Source of the DNA: Pagrus major
Lineage: Eukaryota > Chordata > Actinopteri > Spariformes > Sparidae
DNA length: 64,000 nt
Assembly: GCF_040436345.1 (NCBI RefSeq)
Contig: NC_133216.1
Span: forward strand, 13,410,110-13,474,109
Direction of reading: 5' to 3'
A model generated the notes under the pieces. That model was not told the DNA's origin. It saw only the letters and a list, made by a program, of their open reading frames with translations, and made no database searches. A program made the translations under genes and the position numbers. This document shows positions 1 to 12,100 of the stretch, in pieces. Position 1 is the first letter of the stretch. Each line of letters opens with the position of its first letter.

Positions 1-309
1 TTAATAAGGTCTATTATTAGAACAGGTGAGCAGGGCTATACAACACATGGATTAGCATCTGATATAATCTGGTGTAACCAGCATGTATATCTACATCAGC
101 AAAATACAATAAAGGTTTACCCTGCCACCTTAAGGCAGGACAATTATGCATGTATGTCATCTGATATATGGTTAATCATGTATTTAACTGTCATAAGAAA
201 TGCATGTGCGTCCATAGCTTATTCTATAAGGATTTATTTCCAATGTAATGCTCAGAACAGCAGACCTAAGGTAGCAGGACAGTCTGAGAGAATACAGTGT
301 TTTTCTTAC

Positions 310-450
310 CAGGTGGCTGAGACTTCTGAAGAAAGAGTTGGTCAGCATGAGTTTCCATCTCTCTTCAATCTCCTCCGGAATGGGCTCGTAAATATAATAA
401 GCGGTAAAAGAGCAGACAGCGACGAATAAAATGATGCTTCCCAGCCTCAT
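310..450 (-). CDS. aadac: arylacetamide deacetylase, first coding exon (rest of gene off the left edge)
   Basis: Read on the minus strand, the ATG at 450 opens 47 codons ending in a GTAAG donor (GT at 309-308, phase 0). The peptide starts MRLGSIILFV, has a hydrophobic N-terminal signal anchor (about residues 3-20), then AYYIYEPIPEEIEERWKLML. Human AADAC exon 1 has the same length (46 codons), the same AYYIY-P-P motif after the anchor and an acidic segment before a Trp, so this looks like the membrane-anchoring exon of a type II ER-membrane serine hydrolase of the hormone-sensitive-lipase group. The HGGGW oxyanion motif and the catalytic Ser-Asp-His would be in later exons outside the window. 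The paralogue NCEH1 also has a similar exon 1 (WKLML is shared). I prefer aadac because igsf10 and p2ry12 follow in the human 3q25.1 order and the gene is head-to-head with igsf10, as in human. Confidence 0.75.
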
Positions 451-830
451 TTTACGACGTGCGTTCCCGGCAACTGACTACGGGGTGCGAAACACAAACA
501 GACTGTTATCTGCGCTCGTTAACAAGTCGCCCCGGTGCGCCGCACAAAGCGTTTTACGCTCGGAATTAATTTTGGATCCGGACCAGCTAAATGTGACAGC
601 ACGTGTTTGGTGTCATTTGATGGTTATCGGCGTGCATGTTCGGAGCTTTTCTTCGCTGCTCGTGCGCGTTCCGTAATGCATGTCCGTCTCGTGGAGCCCG
701 GAGAATTAATTTAGGTGTCGGTGATAGGGAGACAGGAGCGCGCGCTCTGTGCGCTACTCACGAGGCAGAACCGTCCCACCTTGGCCCGCACCGCAAATTC
801 CTCGGGTACCTCCTGAGCGTGCACGACTAA
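451..830 (-). promoter_or_regulatory. CpG-rich upstream region of aadac
   Basis: The 380 bases upstream of the aadac start are visibly richer in CG dinucleotides than the AT-rich DNA on either side (for example runs around 449-500, 525-560 and 730-790). This is what a CpG-island promoter looks like. No TATA box or transcription start can be fixed from sequence alone, so the extent is approximate. Confidence 0.4.
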
Positions 831-2646
831 ACTTTGTGCCAAGATACAACCGATGCAAAAACACCACAGTGACTCATGCATTCAACTGTGCAGATTTTTT
901 TCTTCTTTACCCTGATTGATTCAAACACATTTTAAAAGTCAGAAATATAACCCTTATAGTGATATATATATTTTTTTTTTCTTGAAGGGAAAGTCACCCC
1001 CAGATTCCTGCAGCTGCTGCACAAAAGTGTCAGCTCAGCGCAGCAGCACACAGAATGACTGTAGTGCAGCTCAACAGCTATGGTTGCAAGGCAGCCTAGG
1101 CTAATTATATTATTGGTGACAGAGCCAGATGAGATGTCTAGTTTCCTGGCAGGACCTACTGTCAATGCAATATGACTCTCACATGCACTCACGTTTTGAA
1201 AAGACTCTGCACGAGGAACTGATTTAGTGCTGCGGCAGTTTGACCGAGAACTTGTAAGTTCAGGACAGACCCAGTACATGAGGTTACTTTGATTTTGTTT
1301 GGCTTTTATGCCCACCTCTTCAGTCATGACAACATAAACACACAGGTGCCAGTGTAGTGTTATTTCGCGCAGAATGAAGCCTCACAGGGGGCAGCTTAGG
1401 CCACTAAGTACTGATAAACCACATCCATATCAAGGTTTTCAAAAAGAAAAGAGTCTTATCAGAATGTATACATATGCAGTATTCTCATATGACAGGTTGA
1501 GGACAATGTATTCAGAGATTTATTTTGGTGCAGACTACTTTATTCTAGGCTTGCCCCCAATTCTGTCAAACAGCATAAAGGACGAGTGTAAGTTTGCCCT
1601 CAAACAGGAACGTGAGTAAAATCCCCAATGTAAATTGTATGTGTTGTACAGTAGTGGGATTTATCTGCAGCCTTCACCTCAGAAACCTACACCACATGCC
1701 TCCACGTGACTCTGCGTTGACCTCGGTGTTATGACCTTTTCAAAGTTTCTCTAAGTCAAGTTGGAATTTGTAATTGGCCTGTGTTTAGGGGCTGGCAAGT
1801 GTCTCCTTCCATCAGCCGTCAAACTCTATTGAGATGCAATCTGCAGGATCCAGAGGGTGACGGAGGCTTGGTGAAAGCCTCTGTGAGACTGATCACTGCT
1901 GAGCGGTGGAATACTAAATCTCTTCTCTGAATACAAAATCACACTTCAGACACTCCGGGATTCTCCCTGGAATTCCCTCCCTCCTTTTCGCCTCCAACCA
2001 CTGGCCTCCACTCAGCTTCTAACAGAGACCACCTCAGTTGGTTTCGTAAATCTTTCATGGAGCTCTCTTCACTCTGCGCGTCTTGTCAGTGGGGAAGACG
2101 GGTGTCAGAGGGTGCGTGGGTTGGGATGTTGTCTTCATCTACGTAGAGCCATGCTGTGCTGTGCTCTGCCACGTGGCTGCCCAACACCCTGCTGCGTGTG
2201 GGGGTAGCTCAAGCAGATGTGAAGTTAACTGAAGACTTAAACAAGGAGTTTGAGTGGTGAAGCACAACTGCGTGTGAATGCGTGTGAATGTGTGTTCATG
2301 CGTTACAGTGTGTGTGCTTGGCCACGTAAGCCCGTGCACATGCTCACATGTGAATGTGTGGGCGCATACGGACAGGTCACGTTTCATTCCTTTGTGTGTG
2401 CACATTCTTGAGTTTAACATCGACAGAGGCACATCAAGTTCTTATAATTAAGAAATCCAATCCAGACCTCCACTGCCTGTGATGAGTACAAGCGGCAAAC
2501 TTTCTAACTTTTTAATTTGCAGGGCCCCTGCTGAGGCCAAGAGGATGGGCTGCATGACAAAAGGCCTCTGAAAGCACTTCATTCTAAGCTCAGGCTGCAA
2601 TGTGGAAGACACATTTCTTGAGAAAATAATGAGAAAACTTCAGCAA
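831..2646. other. intergenic, no gene seen
   Basis: No exon-like open frame with recognisable protein similarity is visible on either strand. The only structure is a degenerate GTGTG-rich stretch at about 2265-2400, which is low-complexity DNA. Confidence 0.5.
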
Positions 2647-2656
2647 ACTAATATCA

Positions 2657-2933
2657 AGAACTGGGTGATATGACCTTAAAATTATATCACAACATTTTTG
2701 GCCATATCGCAATACACAATATATACCTCGATATTGTAAAATCTCCTCAAAAAAACACTTCATAAATGTCAAAAATCAAACATCACAATATTTTTGAGCA
2801 AATAGGCCCTACTTCAATATTTTAGCAGTGACTATTGGTTCTTTCACAAAATACTAACACAACAAACAAATCTAAGACACTATATAGTGTCATATCACAA
2901 TAACAATATATATTGTATATATTGCCCAGCCCT
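2657..2933. mobile_element. hAT-like MITE, about 277 bp
   Basis: The left end contains CTGGGTGATATGACC and the right end ATATATTGCCCAGCCC, which are imperfect inverted copies of the CTGGGC(G/A)ATAT terminus common in fish MITEs. A 10-base direct repeat, ACTAATATCA, flanks the element (2647-2656 and 2934-2943), as expected for an 8-bp hAT-type target duplication plus chance matches. The inside is AT-rich with repeated ATATCACAA and carries no coding sequence. Confidence 0.75.
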
Positions 2934-2943
2934 ACTAATATCA

Positions 2944-3595
2944 GACATGGTTTTCATTTACATAGTTTTTGAATAAATTGAGAATCTAGTAAATCCTGCC
3001 TGCAAAACCCTTCTTTAACAAATTCCCAACTTTCTCCTGTTTAAAACCCACTGTTAGGGGTTCATTTCTGTCTGACATTATCCCACATTCCAGCAGAAAT
3101 AAGTCACACACAGAAATAAATATTCATAAATGCTGATATATTTAACCCAAAGCATACGCTAAACTCTCTCACCAACATTTTCTGCTGATTTTCTCAAATC
3201 ATTATAACATTATTCTGCTTCATCCTTACCCAGTGAAACATTCTACCACTCTCGCAGTTGGAAAGAGCCCATGTGACACATTCAGCTGCTTTACTTCTTC
3301 AAGTAATATATTTGGAAATGCAGGATCTCCTCTCACTGGCTCTAATCAAAGTGCACCTTGCTGGGCAAACAAACTTGGCACTCAGATCCTTTCATTAAAG
3401 CATTTTACAAATCTCAAAGCGTTTAATGCTCTTAGTTATATTCATCCACAAAAAGGCCACAGAGGGCCAAGTTAGAGCCAAGGCTTTAATTCTTAGAAGT
3501 TCCATTATTAGTTAAATGCTTAACATACTTTTATTTCTTTTTATCTGATGTTGGTAACATGTTTTTGTTAAACACTCATCGTCTTGAATAGGCAG
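2944..3595. other. intergenic, no gene seen
   Basis: AT-rich DNA between the first MITE and the LINE remnant. Nothing recognisable on either strand. Confidence 0.4.
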
Positions 3596-4220
3596 GATTG
3601 TGTCGCCCTTTTTATTGACTTATCTGAGGCTTTTGTCAATCAATCAATGTCAATCAGTAAATTCTCATGAAACAACTGGAGTCTTTTGGATTTGATGAAA
3701 AATGTTGTAATTGCTTTGCAAATGATCTCAGTGCTAGAACAGAAGCTGTTGTGGCTGATAGCTACTAGGTAAGGTTGCACGATATTGAAAATAAAACTCA
3801 CATTGCGATATCTTGGTTTTCTGCGATATATATTACAATATGAGAAAGACAGAAATCTTCACCAGACAACTTGAGTAACTCCGAAGAATATTTTCTAGTT
3901 AAGTCACAGTAGGCAAAAGTCACCACAGTTACAACCACTGTGTAGAAGCATTGTTAACATTTATAAAGTGCTGCAATCGTAATGTTCAGCTGTAATGCTT
4001 CGAAAACACAAAAAACAAAATGAAAATGTGAAAGAGTCGAGTTAACTAACCTTACTTGACATTGCATGTCCTGCGATGTGACTATTGCGCATGGGCACAT
4101 TGCAATGTTGATGCATAAACAGTATATTGTGCAGCCCGACTACCAGTCCAGTTTTATGTGTTAATAAAGGTGTACCACAGGGTTCTATTCTAGGACCACT
4201 TTTATTAACAATTTAATAAA
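3596..4220 (+). mobile_element. decayed LINE reverse transcriptase fragment, split by a MITE
   Basis: At 3598-3636 the plus strand reads CVALFIDLSEAF, matching the reverse transcriptase block FIDLSKAFDTV of non-LTR retrotransposons. At about 4167-4209 it reads NKGVPQGSILGPLL, the next conserved block GVPQGS.LGPLLF. Between them lies LRT-to-SY linker sequence interrupted by a 371-bp MITE. Frameshifts and stops show that the copy is dead. Only a short part of the reverse transcriptase is present; endonuclease, ORF1 and 3' tail were not seen, so the clade (L2, Rex or RTE-like) is left open. Confidence 0.65.
3769..4139. mobile_element. hAT-like MITE nested in the LINE fragment
   Basis: The left end GTAAGGTTGCACGATATTG and right end ATATTGTGCAGCCCGA are imperfect inverted repeats of the GGCTGCACGATAT terminus typical of fish hAT-like MITEs. 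The flanks CTACTAG (3762-3768) and CTACCAG (4140-4146) differ at one base and look like an aged target duplication. Removing the insert brings the two reverse transcriptase blocks next to each other, so the MITE landed after the LINE. Confidence 0.7.
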
Positions 4221-6689
4221 TTAATTATTTGAAAAAGTTAGAAACAGCACAACATATAGGACACCGCTCTATGTTAAAAGGCATTTCAAGTCTTGCATTT
4301 TGATTTCTGTACTGTACAGCAAACTTTGATTCACTTCAAGTTACTGTTAAACTAAGATAAAATTGTTCCAGTGACATTAATATATTACTCTTGATGGAAA
4401 AACCAACTGACATTGGTTTCTAGCTCGGTGACAAGGTGTTCTTACACAAACATACTGAACTAAATGTTTAAAAGGGAAAACAGTTTTTTTTTTTTTTTCA
4501 ATAATAAAGACATGGCTTTCATTAGGTTCATAATTGAAGATGGATTTATAACACATCAATGTTTAATATATGAGAAAGTTGGATTTCAAATTATTAAACA
4601 ATGTCAGTATGTGTTAGACTGATGTAAGTTTGACGCTTGCTGCAAGTAATTGATGATATTTATAGTGTCCTAAAAGTTTATTAGAATTTGTAACATGGCA
4701 TCAAATGCTTCTCTGTGATGTAAATCCCAGAATATAATACAGGCAGAATGGAAAAACCTACATATACTTAGAATTGTTTTTTAAGCAGTGGACCTAAAGT
4801 CTAACATTTTTAAAGCTTTAACAGAATAGTTTAATATTAACACGTTATAGCTAACAACCAAACACAGCATGTAGTAATTTGCCGCAGAATAATGCGACTG
4901 CATTTATATTCATTGATATCCCATTAAATCTCACATAGTACTACTATATCAATCAATAAGAACAATGATAATAATTTTTAAAAAAATATGTTTACCAAAC
5001 CCGACAAAATAGCAATGCCAGAGACATCAGACTTAGTAAAAGAGTGATCAGAGCAGAAAGTAGGAGTTCACTTTCCCAGAATCTACAGCTGTACGTGTGA
5101 GACACAAAATGGTACACTACATTATGTGTTATAATGTACTTAATGTTTATACATTACAGACATTGTACTTGGGTCCATCAATAATAACAGTAATACATAA
5201 AACAGAGTCAAATGCGTCATATGTGGGCAATATCCCTGAATAGCTGGGTTTTGGCACGAGCAACAACAGCAACAAGAAATAGAAAATGTTTTTTCCATCT
5301 CATCTATTCAGCTAAACAGACAACAATTCAGCTATTAACTTGTCATGCAGTGTATTTATTTACAGTAATCCAGTGTGGCTAAAAAGGGTAAACCGGCTGG
5401 CTTTCATTTCAAGCTGTAGGCCAGAAACAGAGCCGCAACCTGTCCACTTGTAATTATAAGCCTGGCAGGTTGCCCTGTGCTGTTGGTCCATCATCTTGTC
5501 ACTTATCCAACCAAAATACTGTGCAATCATGCATTTCGAAATTAGTCCATGTTGTCCAGGACCCCAGGAAGACTACACTCACATCCATGTGCTACTAAAG
5601 GGGATCTTAAATAAACATAAACATGTTGTCTGCGCTTGTTTTGTTTTCTGTTTTGATTTCATACCAAGTTTGTACTGCTGAGAAAACAATCAACGACTGA
5701 ATAAACTGAGATATAAATATAACAAATGAAATAGTAAAGACACTTGCTAAATGATGGAAAATCTGATAACATACACTAACAGCTTGCAACAGTTACCATT
5801 ATCAGTAATGAAAAACATATTTTCTAAGAGGTAATACAATTGTCCTTGATTACCTCTAGTAATGAAGTGTTTCTCACTCTGAGACAAAGCTCCACCACAG
5901 CAAACAATGAAGTTGTATTATTGTACCAGGGTGGTGTCAACCACTGCAACCATAAAGTATGGGATTTTCAAGTGCAAATGACAAAGACTTATTGCAGCAT
6001 GCTGTTATATAGTGTTCCCTTGTGGGCCAACACTTTCATTAGGTACTTGGCTGAAAGATGAGCTATCTATTCTTTGAGGTGGTTAGATTAGCCCGCGAAA
6101 GGCTTGTTTGTATAATTTACTCAAAGGGATTTAGGACAGTATTTGGCAAGGGAATGGAACAAGATATTACTGTAAATCAGCAACTGACCTTTTAGCCACT
6201 GGATCTAAGGGAATTGGGCAATCACATGGACAGCACATTCTATCAATGGAAAGGAAGAGGCAAGTTACAGTATTGTTGCTGTTTCAGATTCAAAAGATGG
6301 ACTGTAACTGCAGCTTCAATAGTAAAGTTAACTCATCAGCTATGTCAAAACAAACACCTATTTTGAATATTCTCTGTTGTTGCAGTATCCTTCTTTTGAA
6401 GCAGCATATGAACATTTATGTTTTTATCAATATTTAATATTCTATTTTTTCTTATCAATTGTGAACAAACTCATGGAAAGAGTGAAACCAACAATGAATT
6501 TATCCTACAAATAGCCCTTTACTGCCGTCCAAACATAAATTAGCCACAAGTTGTTCCCATTTGTCCCGCCACAGTTTCACAACAAACTAAAAATATTTTC
6601 ATGCTTCCCGCTGTAAATGCCCGTGCTCACACACATGCGCGCACACGCACTTCAACATTTCCTGGCTGCACCCGGGACACCAAGGCAAT
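4221..6689. other. intergenic, no gene seen
   Basis: AT-rich DNA with a poly-T tract at about 4485-4498. Short open frames occur but none has a recognisable domain or bounded splice pattern. Confidence 0.4.
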
Positions 6690-6711
6690 TTGGCCTCTCA
6701 GATGCAGCTAA

Positions 6712-6752
6712 GGCAATTTGAGGACACAACAATGTTGTGTCCTCAAATTGCC
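6712..6752. repeat. perfect 41-base palindrome
   Basis: Two 20-base arms (6712-6731 and 6733-6752) are exact reverse complements separated by a single A at 6732. The arm begins GGCAATTTGAGG. It sits just upstream of a partial copy of an interspersed repeat and could be the inner junction of a small inverted duplication. Confidence 0.85.
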
Positions 6753-6772
6753 GCAGCAATTGCTGCAGCAAT

Positions 6773-6886
6773 GCACCATATGAGAAAAATAATATGTTTT
6801 ATGAAAATTAAAGTATGTAAACCTATTCTCCTAGGACCCCAAAATAAAAGTATGAACCTGAAAATGAGCATAATATGACCTCTTTA
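6773..6886 (+). repeat. 3' part of a MITE also present at 62274-62792
   Basis: From TATGAGAAAA through TGAACCTGAAAATGAGCATA and the end motif TGACCTCTTT, this stretch aligns base by base with 62690-62792. Only about 115 bases are present, so the copy is truncated on the left, near the palindrome. Confidence 0.65.
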
Positions 6887-8626
6887 AAACTTACTGGTCC
6901 AGTTATTTTAGGAAAATGCTAAACCTCTTTTTTTTTTTTTAATAAACCTAGAATGTAATACATTCAGAGGGAATGAATGTACTCTGGAGAGACAAACACA
7001 ATTTTGGTTTTGGTCGTTTTTTTCGGACAATGAACCAAAACAATATAGAGTTCTGCAAGCCTTATCCTTTAAAGTGCTGACAGATCCTAAAACCAGCCCA
7101 ACCGCCATTTGACATAACAGATGAGTTGTTGAATATATTTGATGAATATATTTGATTTATATGTCATAACAAACACCGCACAACAACTATTGCAACATAT
7201 GAAATTCCCTGGTGAAAATCTTTACAGAAAATGCTCAAACGGCCTCAACATTTAGATAAGAGCATGTGACACAACAAAGACATGTATTCTTGGAGGTCAT
7301 TTAAACCTTTGGCTCAAATACAGTAGGTACAATTGCTTCCCATTTGTAATTTCCTATTTTTTTAGCATTCTTACCTGCTAAACAAATGAGGAAAATATAT
7401 TGTATGGAATTTTACTATGAGTGTAAGCATGCTACTCTGTATGACTTTGGTTTTCATCAGCAATCACCATCAGATCTTCCCTACGTGACTAGTATCCAAA
7501 GCAGCAGTAAGAATCTTGAGGTTTATTATTTCCACACAGTGCCTCATGATCATTGGTCTCGGTGTAGCAAACAGCAGTGGATAAGCTCTTTATCAGTAGT
7601 CGCCTATGTAACACTTTTGTCATAAGGAATGTTGGCCTCTCACCCCATTCCATGTGAATTTCCTCTTTGTTATCACCAGACACAAGGATACCACAAGGCA
7701 TTTGCATTACGTTTCACACAGACAAGACAACTCATTCAGAATAAGACTAAAGGAATGATGTTCAAGGTTTTCCAGCATTGTGTCTAAGAATTTACGGTGG
7801 TATATTTAACCCTGACTTTAATTTGAGAAACATAAAACGGTTTTGGGGATCTTTACATGAACTTGAGACACGTTCAGACATTAGCAACTCTGTAATAAAG
7901 CACAGCAGTGTTTTAAAGTACAGGCTAAAGTCAGCATGCTTAGATGCTGACAATGACCATGGGAATCTGTTCCAAATTATATGAAAATGTTTTCAATAGT
8001 TCCAGAAAAATTTAACTCAAAACCACAAAGCACTAGAGGAAGAGTAAGGAGATCACCAAAGCTTTGTTTAATTTTGGACCAATGTGGTGGACCCAAGCTG
8101 CCGTCCAAAGCCAAGCCGCTAGCATAGCTGGGAGGCCACAGCCATTTTATGTTTAAGTAATGGTGACAGACTTGTACATTGTTGCATCTTACCTTGACTT
8201 GATCCCTGTAAATCCTTTATAACCTTCCTGAAAACTCAGCTTGCAATTGTGCAAAATTCTGTTTGCAGGCTTAAACAAGACAAATGTATCCACCACAACA
8301 CCTCAGGAGGTCTCACACTCACCAGTTTTGTTGATTGTTTTTATTCAGAGAACTGGTGACAAAACAAAGTTATACTGGCGCCTTGGAAACTGTGTTTTCC
8401 ATTTATTTTTTCTTCTGCCAGCAAATTCCTGCTTTAAGAGCCAACCTTAAAAGCAATTTTTACAAGAATTCCAACCGAGGGACTATTAAATCTTACTCTT
8501 CTGTCACTTTCCTTTCATCTTCTCCCTTGCATGATACTAATTTTTGTATTAACCTTAAAAAAAATGGGATCCATGCTCTCAAAATTGCAATATAAACAAA
8601 AAACATTTAATTATTACTCCAAAATA
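6887..8626. other. intergenic, no gene seen
   Basis: AT-rich DNA, poly-T at about 6928-6940. No recognisable gene or element. Confidence 0.4.
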
Positions 8627-9187
8627 CAGTGGGGTCCAAAGGTCTGGGACCACTAGTCAAGATAGAGTCCTTGCCAGTAAAGATTAAATTTTCACTCAAA
8701 TTGTTAAGCTGATATTACCCATTTTAAGGAAAAAATTTAATTACATGCAAAACAAATGCAAAATAGAAATACTTGTCATCCAAGCATGATTTGACAGTGT
8801 TCCACAAAGCTTCTGGTGATGTCACAGAATGATTGGCTTTCTCAATCTTCAAGTGGCCCCATAAATGTTCAGGTCAGGTGACTGATGGGGAAAGTCTCTC
8901 ACAGTCAAGACTCCTTGGTCTTCTTTGGTCTTCAAGTAGTTCTCACAAAGCTTAGAGGTGTGTTTGGACTAATTTTCCTGCTGTAGTATGAATCCTTCTC
9001 CACAAAGCTGCAAACCACAGAGTGGAGCATGTGTCTGAAGAATTGAGTGGTTCTTCTCCTTTGTCAGATCAATTCTGTGCAGGTGTCCAATATTTACTTT
9101 TTGAATCCTTAAACTTTCTGATTATTTCCAGCTTTACCCGACAGTATTAAAAATTTCCAATATGGACTCAGACTTTTGGACCCCGTT
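8627..9187 (-). mobile_element. Tc1/mariner-type transposon remnant
   Basis: The ends are inverted repeats: CAGTGGGGTCCAAAGGTCTG on the left and a complement of GGGGTCCAAAAGTCTGAGTC on the right, next to a TA dinucleotide as in Tc1 insertions. Read on the minus strand, the interior gives QQEN*SKHTS, then TVRDFPHQSPDLN, then HLKIEKANHSVTSPEALW. These match the Tc1 transposase C-terminal region (QQDNDPKHTS, then SPDLNPIENLW, then the end). The N-terminal DNA-binding part is missing and the frame is broken, so the copy is internally deleted and inactive. Confidence 0.8.
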
Positions 9188-12100
9188 ATATATCTTTTTC
9201 ATTTTCAACAGGATTTTTCAACAGAAGTCCACTGATTGCAACAGTATACCATTATGCAGAAATGATCAATTTCCTAAGTAGGACACCGTTTTACAACACC
9301 TGCACTCAATTTACAAGTTACTGACTCTATTTTGTCACAATGCTGTTTTTTATTTGTTTTATCCAAAAATAGAAACAAAAAAAAAAGGTTAATGTCATGC
9401 AGCCATCAGTAAGACAGACTATAAATTAAAAAAATATTTAAAACGTCATGTTATGTAAAAGGAAAACAACAGACAGCTGTGGTGCACTACAGCTAACTTT
9501 TAAGTACATTGCATGTTGAAGTAAGTGAAGTCCATCAGTAGTTATTAAACTCTACTCTCTACCAGCAGATGGTGCTATGACCTAAATCAATGACAAAGAC
9601 TTGCATCTCAGCTCCTTTACAACAGTGGTTGTCAGGTCAAAAGCCTGCACTTCCTAAATGTTAACTACTTTGAAGCAAACACTAATAATCATGTTATGGC
9701 TGAATGATAATTAATTGTTCACACTTTTCCAGATGGGCATTATAAGCCTGGGATGATGAAACAAAATGTCTCAACGGGTGCAGAAACCAAGAAAAGGTCA
9801 CCCAGTGGCAGGACAAGTCATTCCACAACATCTGTCCATAAATTGATGATGTTTATCTCCAGTATCTAATTCCAAAAATCATTATGAAATGGCATGTTAT
9901 AATAAATTACATGATTTTCACTCCATCCATCCAAGACTTAAAGGTGCTATTTGTAGGAAAAGTTGATTTTTGATGGGTTGGGAATGAGACTCAAAAATAA
10001 ACTTTTCTTACAAATAGGAACTTTAACAATTTTGGGAGCCTCTACATTAGTACACTTACGGGTGAGGTTTTATATTTTACGCACACATACACACACACTC
10101 ACACAACGACAAAATCACTCATTGAATCTAATGATTTTTGATCATCATTGATTCTCTGATTATTAGTATCACCATCAATTTCCCCAATGACGAAACACAA
10201 GCACTCTACTCTACAACCAAAAATTTTGGACAAGTTAGTTAGGATAACATTTCCTTCCTGATCAACAAGATTACAGAAATGCAAAAGGAAGTACTGTTGT
10301 GGTTTGTAAACATTCCACTATCACAATGTTCACAGTATCAGCGACTCCACAGTTGTACATGTCCTTCCTTATTTCCCCAGTTTATCCAGACTTCCTGGTC
10401 TGCAGCCTCCCTCTCTTTACAACGACCGCTCAAGGTCCCTAAGGTTGCATGGCGTGTTGCTTTGCTGACACCTAGAGGTGAAAGGTCAGATGTGTCCAAA
10501 CACTATCGCTTATGTCTGAATCACAGTTGACCCAGTGACACACAGACTGGTCATCACTAATGACTAAAACATGCCGTGCGACACATAGTTTTCTGATTCA
10601 GCTTTAAAAGTTCACTTGCTGTGTACTCAGTAGCTGGACTTCCACATTCTGGTTCTCTGTCAGAGTTGAGGAGATGGAAAAACCAGTCATGATACTGGAG
10701 AGCTGAGACTAATCAGATCAGACACACCTACTTGTGTAGTTATTGATGGCATAGTCACTCCTGAGCTTGTTAATTTTGCTGCTATTGTCAGCTCATTTTC
10801 ATTTTCTTTAAATAATACATTTCACAGATTTGACTCTGGTGGCAGAGTGCTGTATACTGTATATATGGTACAAAAACGTAACTATGCAATTTGATAGATC
10901 CAAGATTTCCACCCTGAGCGAGTAAATTTAAATGTGCTATAGTAATGCCCCACGGCCATCGAGGGCTTGTTTGAGTCAACTAGCTCATACAAGCCACAAC
11001 AGGGGAATACGAGTGATTTAGAGAATCACTCTCTTGAGACAAGTTGACATCTTTCCCTGCTCGCAGCACATGGAAAGAAAAACTAGACACATTCCACCCC
11101 AGAACACACTGAACAACCTTTCCTGTTCTCTGTTATTTAAATGGGCCCATAATTTAGAAAATTAACATCATGTTACAATGAAGAAGACTTGAAACAAGCG
11201 ACTGATTGTATTTAAATATGTCTCAATCTCCTTTTTGAAGCCAGTGCTGGTCATGAGAAACAATTTCAAACTCAGTCACGCCATCCATTTTTTACACAGT
11301 CAATGACTCCTCTTCAGACTGTGTGGTTGCTTTCACAATCCTTGATCTCTTAAGCAGTGGGCTCCTTGAAGCTCAAGGCTCAGGAGGTTAAGCATATCCA
11401 ATATTTTAAGCCAAAACATGATGCAACCTCCATACAGGTCTTACTGACGCCCCTGAGACTGCTCTGATGAGAATAGTTGTTCTCAAACTCACAGGTTGTT
11501 TTTCTTGTTTTTCCTTTTAATAATCTACAACACAAGTCCTGTAGTAGATTGGGTGTGGTATATTATTCACTTCCCATCATCTGAAATGGCCCCCAAACTG
11601 ATAATAAGTCAAGAAAGTAGAGGTTTTGTCCTTTTCATATGAGGGTGGAAACATGGAAGCTTGCCTTTGCTGTTCATTGCCGTCTTTTGTGTCACTTCCT
11701 GATTGAACAATGCAGCACTGTGACTTGCGGCCTCATCAACTGAAAACCAGATACCGTTTAAATGTTCAGTCAGAAATAAGGTCAGACTCACCTCTTTCTG
11801 TTTTAGACGTCTGTGACTTTTTAAATTTAGAGGTTTCTGGTCGAGTGATAATAAGACTTGTAAAGCACTCAGATTTGTTCCTGTGACGGAGAACTTGGAT
11901 CGCACTGAGGACACAAAGAAACTGGAAGACCTACTGGGTCTGACTGAGATCACTGAGCCACATGTTTGATGGAGCTCTGGCATCATCTGAGACACTGTGA
12001 GCTCATTGCATTGAATGTGGGAGGATGATTTAATTCACAGGTGTATTAAAGCTCTAATCATGAATTATTATATTTATTTATATAACTATTTTTGTTATCT

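Noticed and set aside
932-1327. 131-codon minus-strand open frame near aadac
   Set aside because: Composition looks random, and it includes a simple T-run; no match to AADAC-family or other proteins.
10279-10530. 83-codon open frame
   Set aside because: No domain and no exon bounds; length expected by chance.
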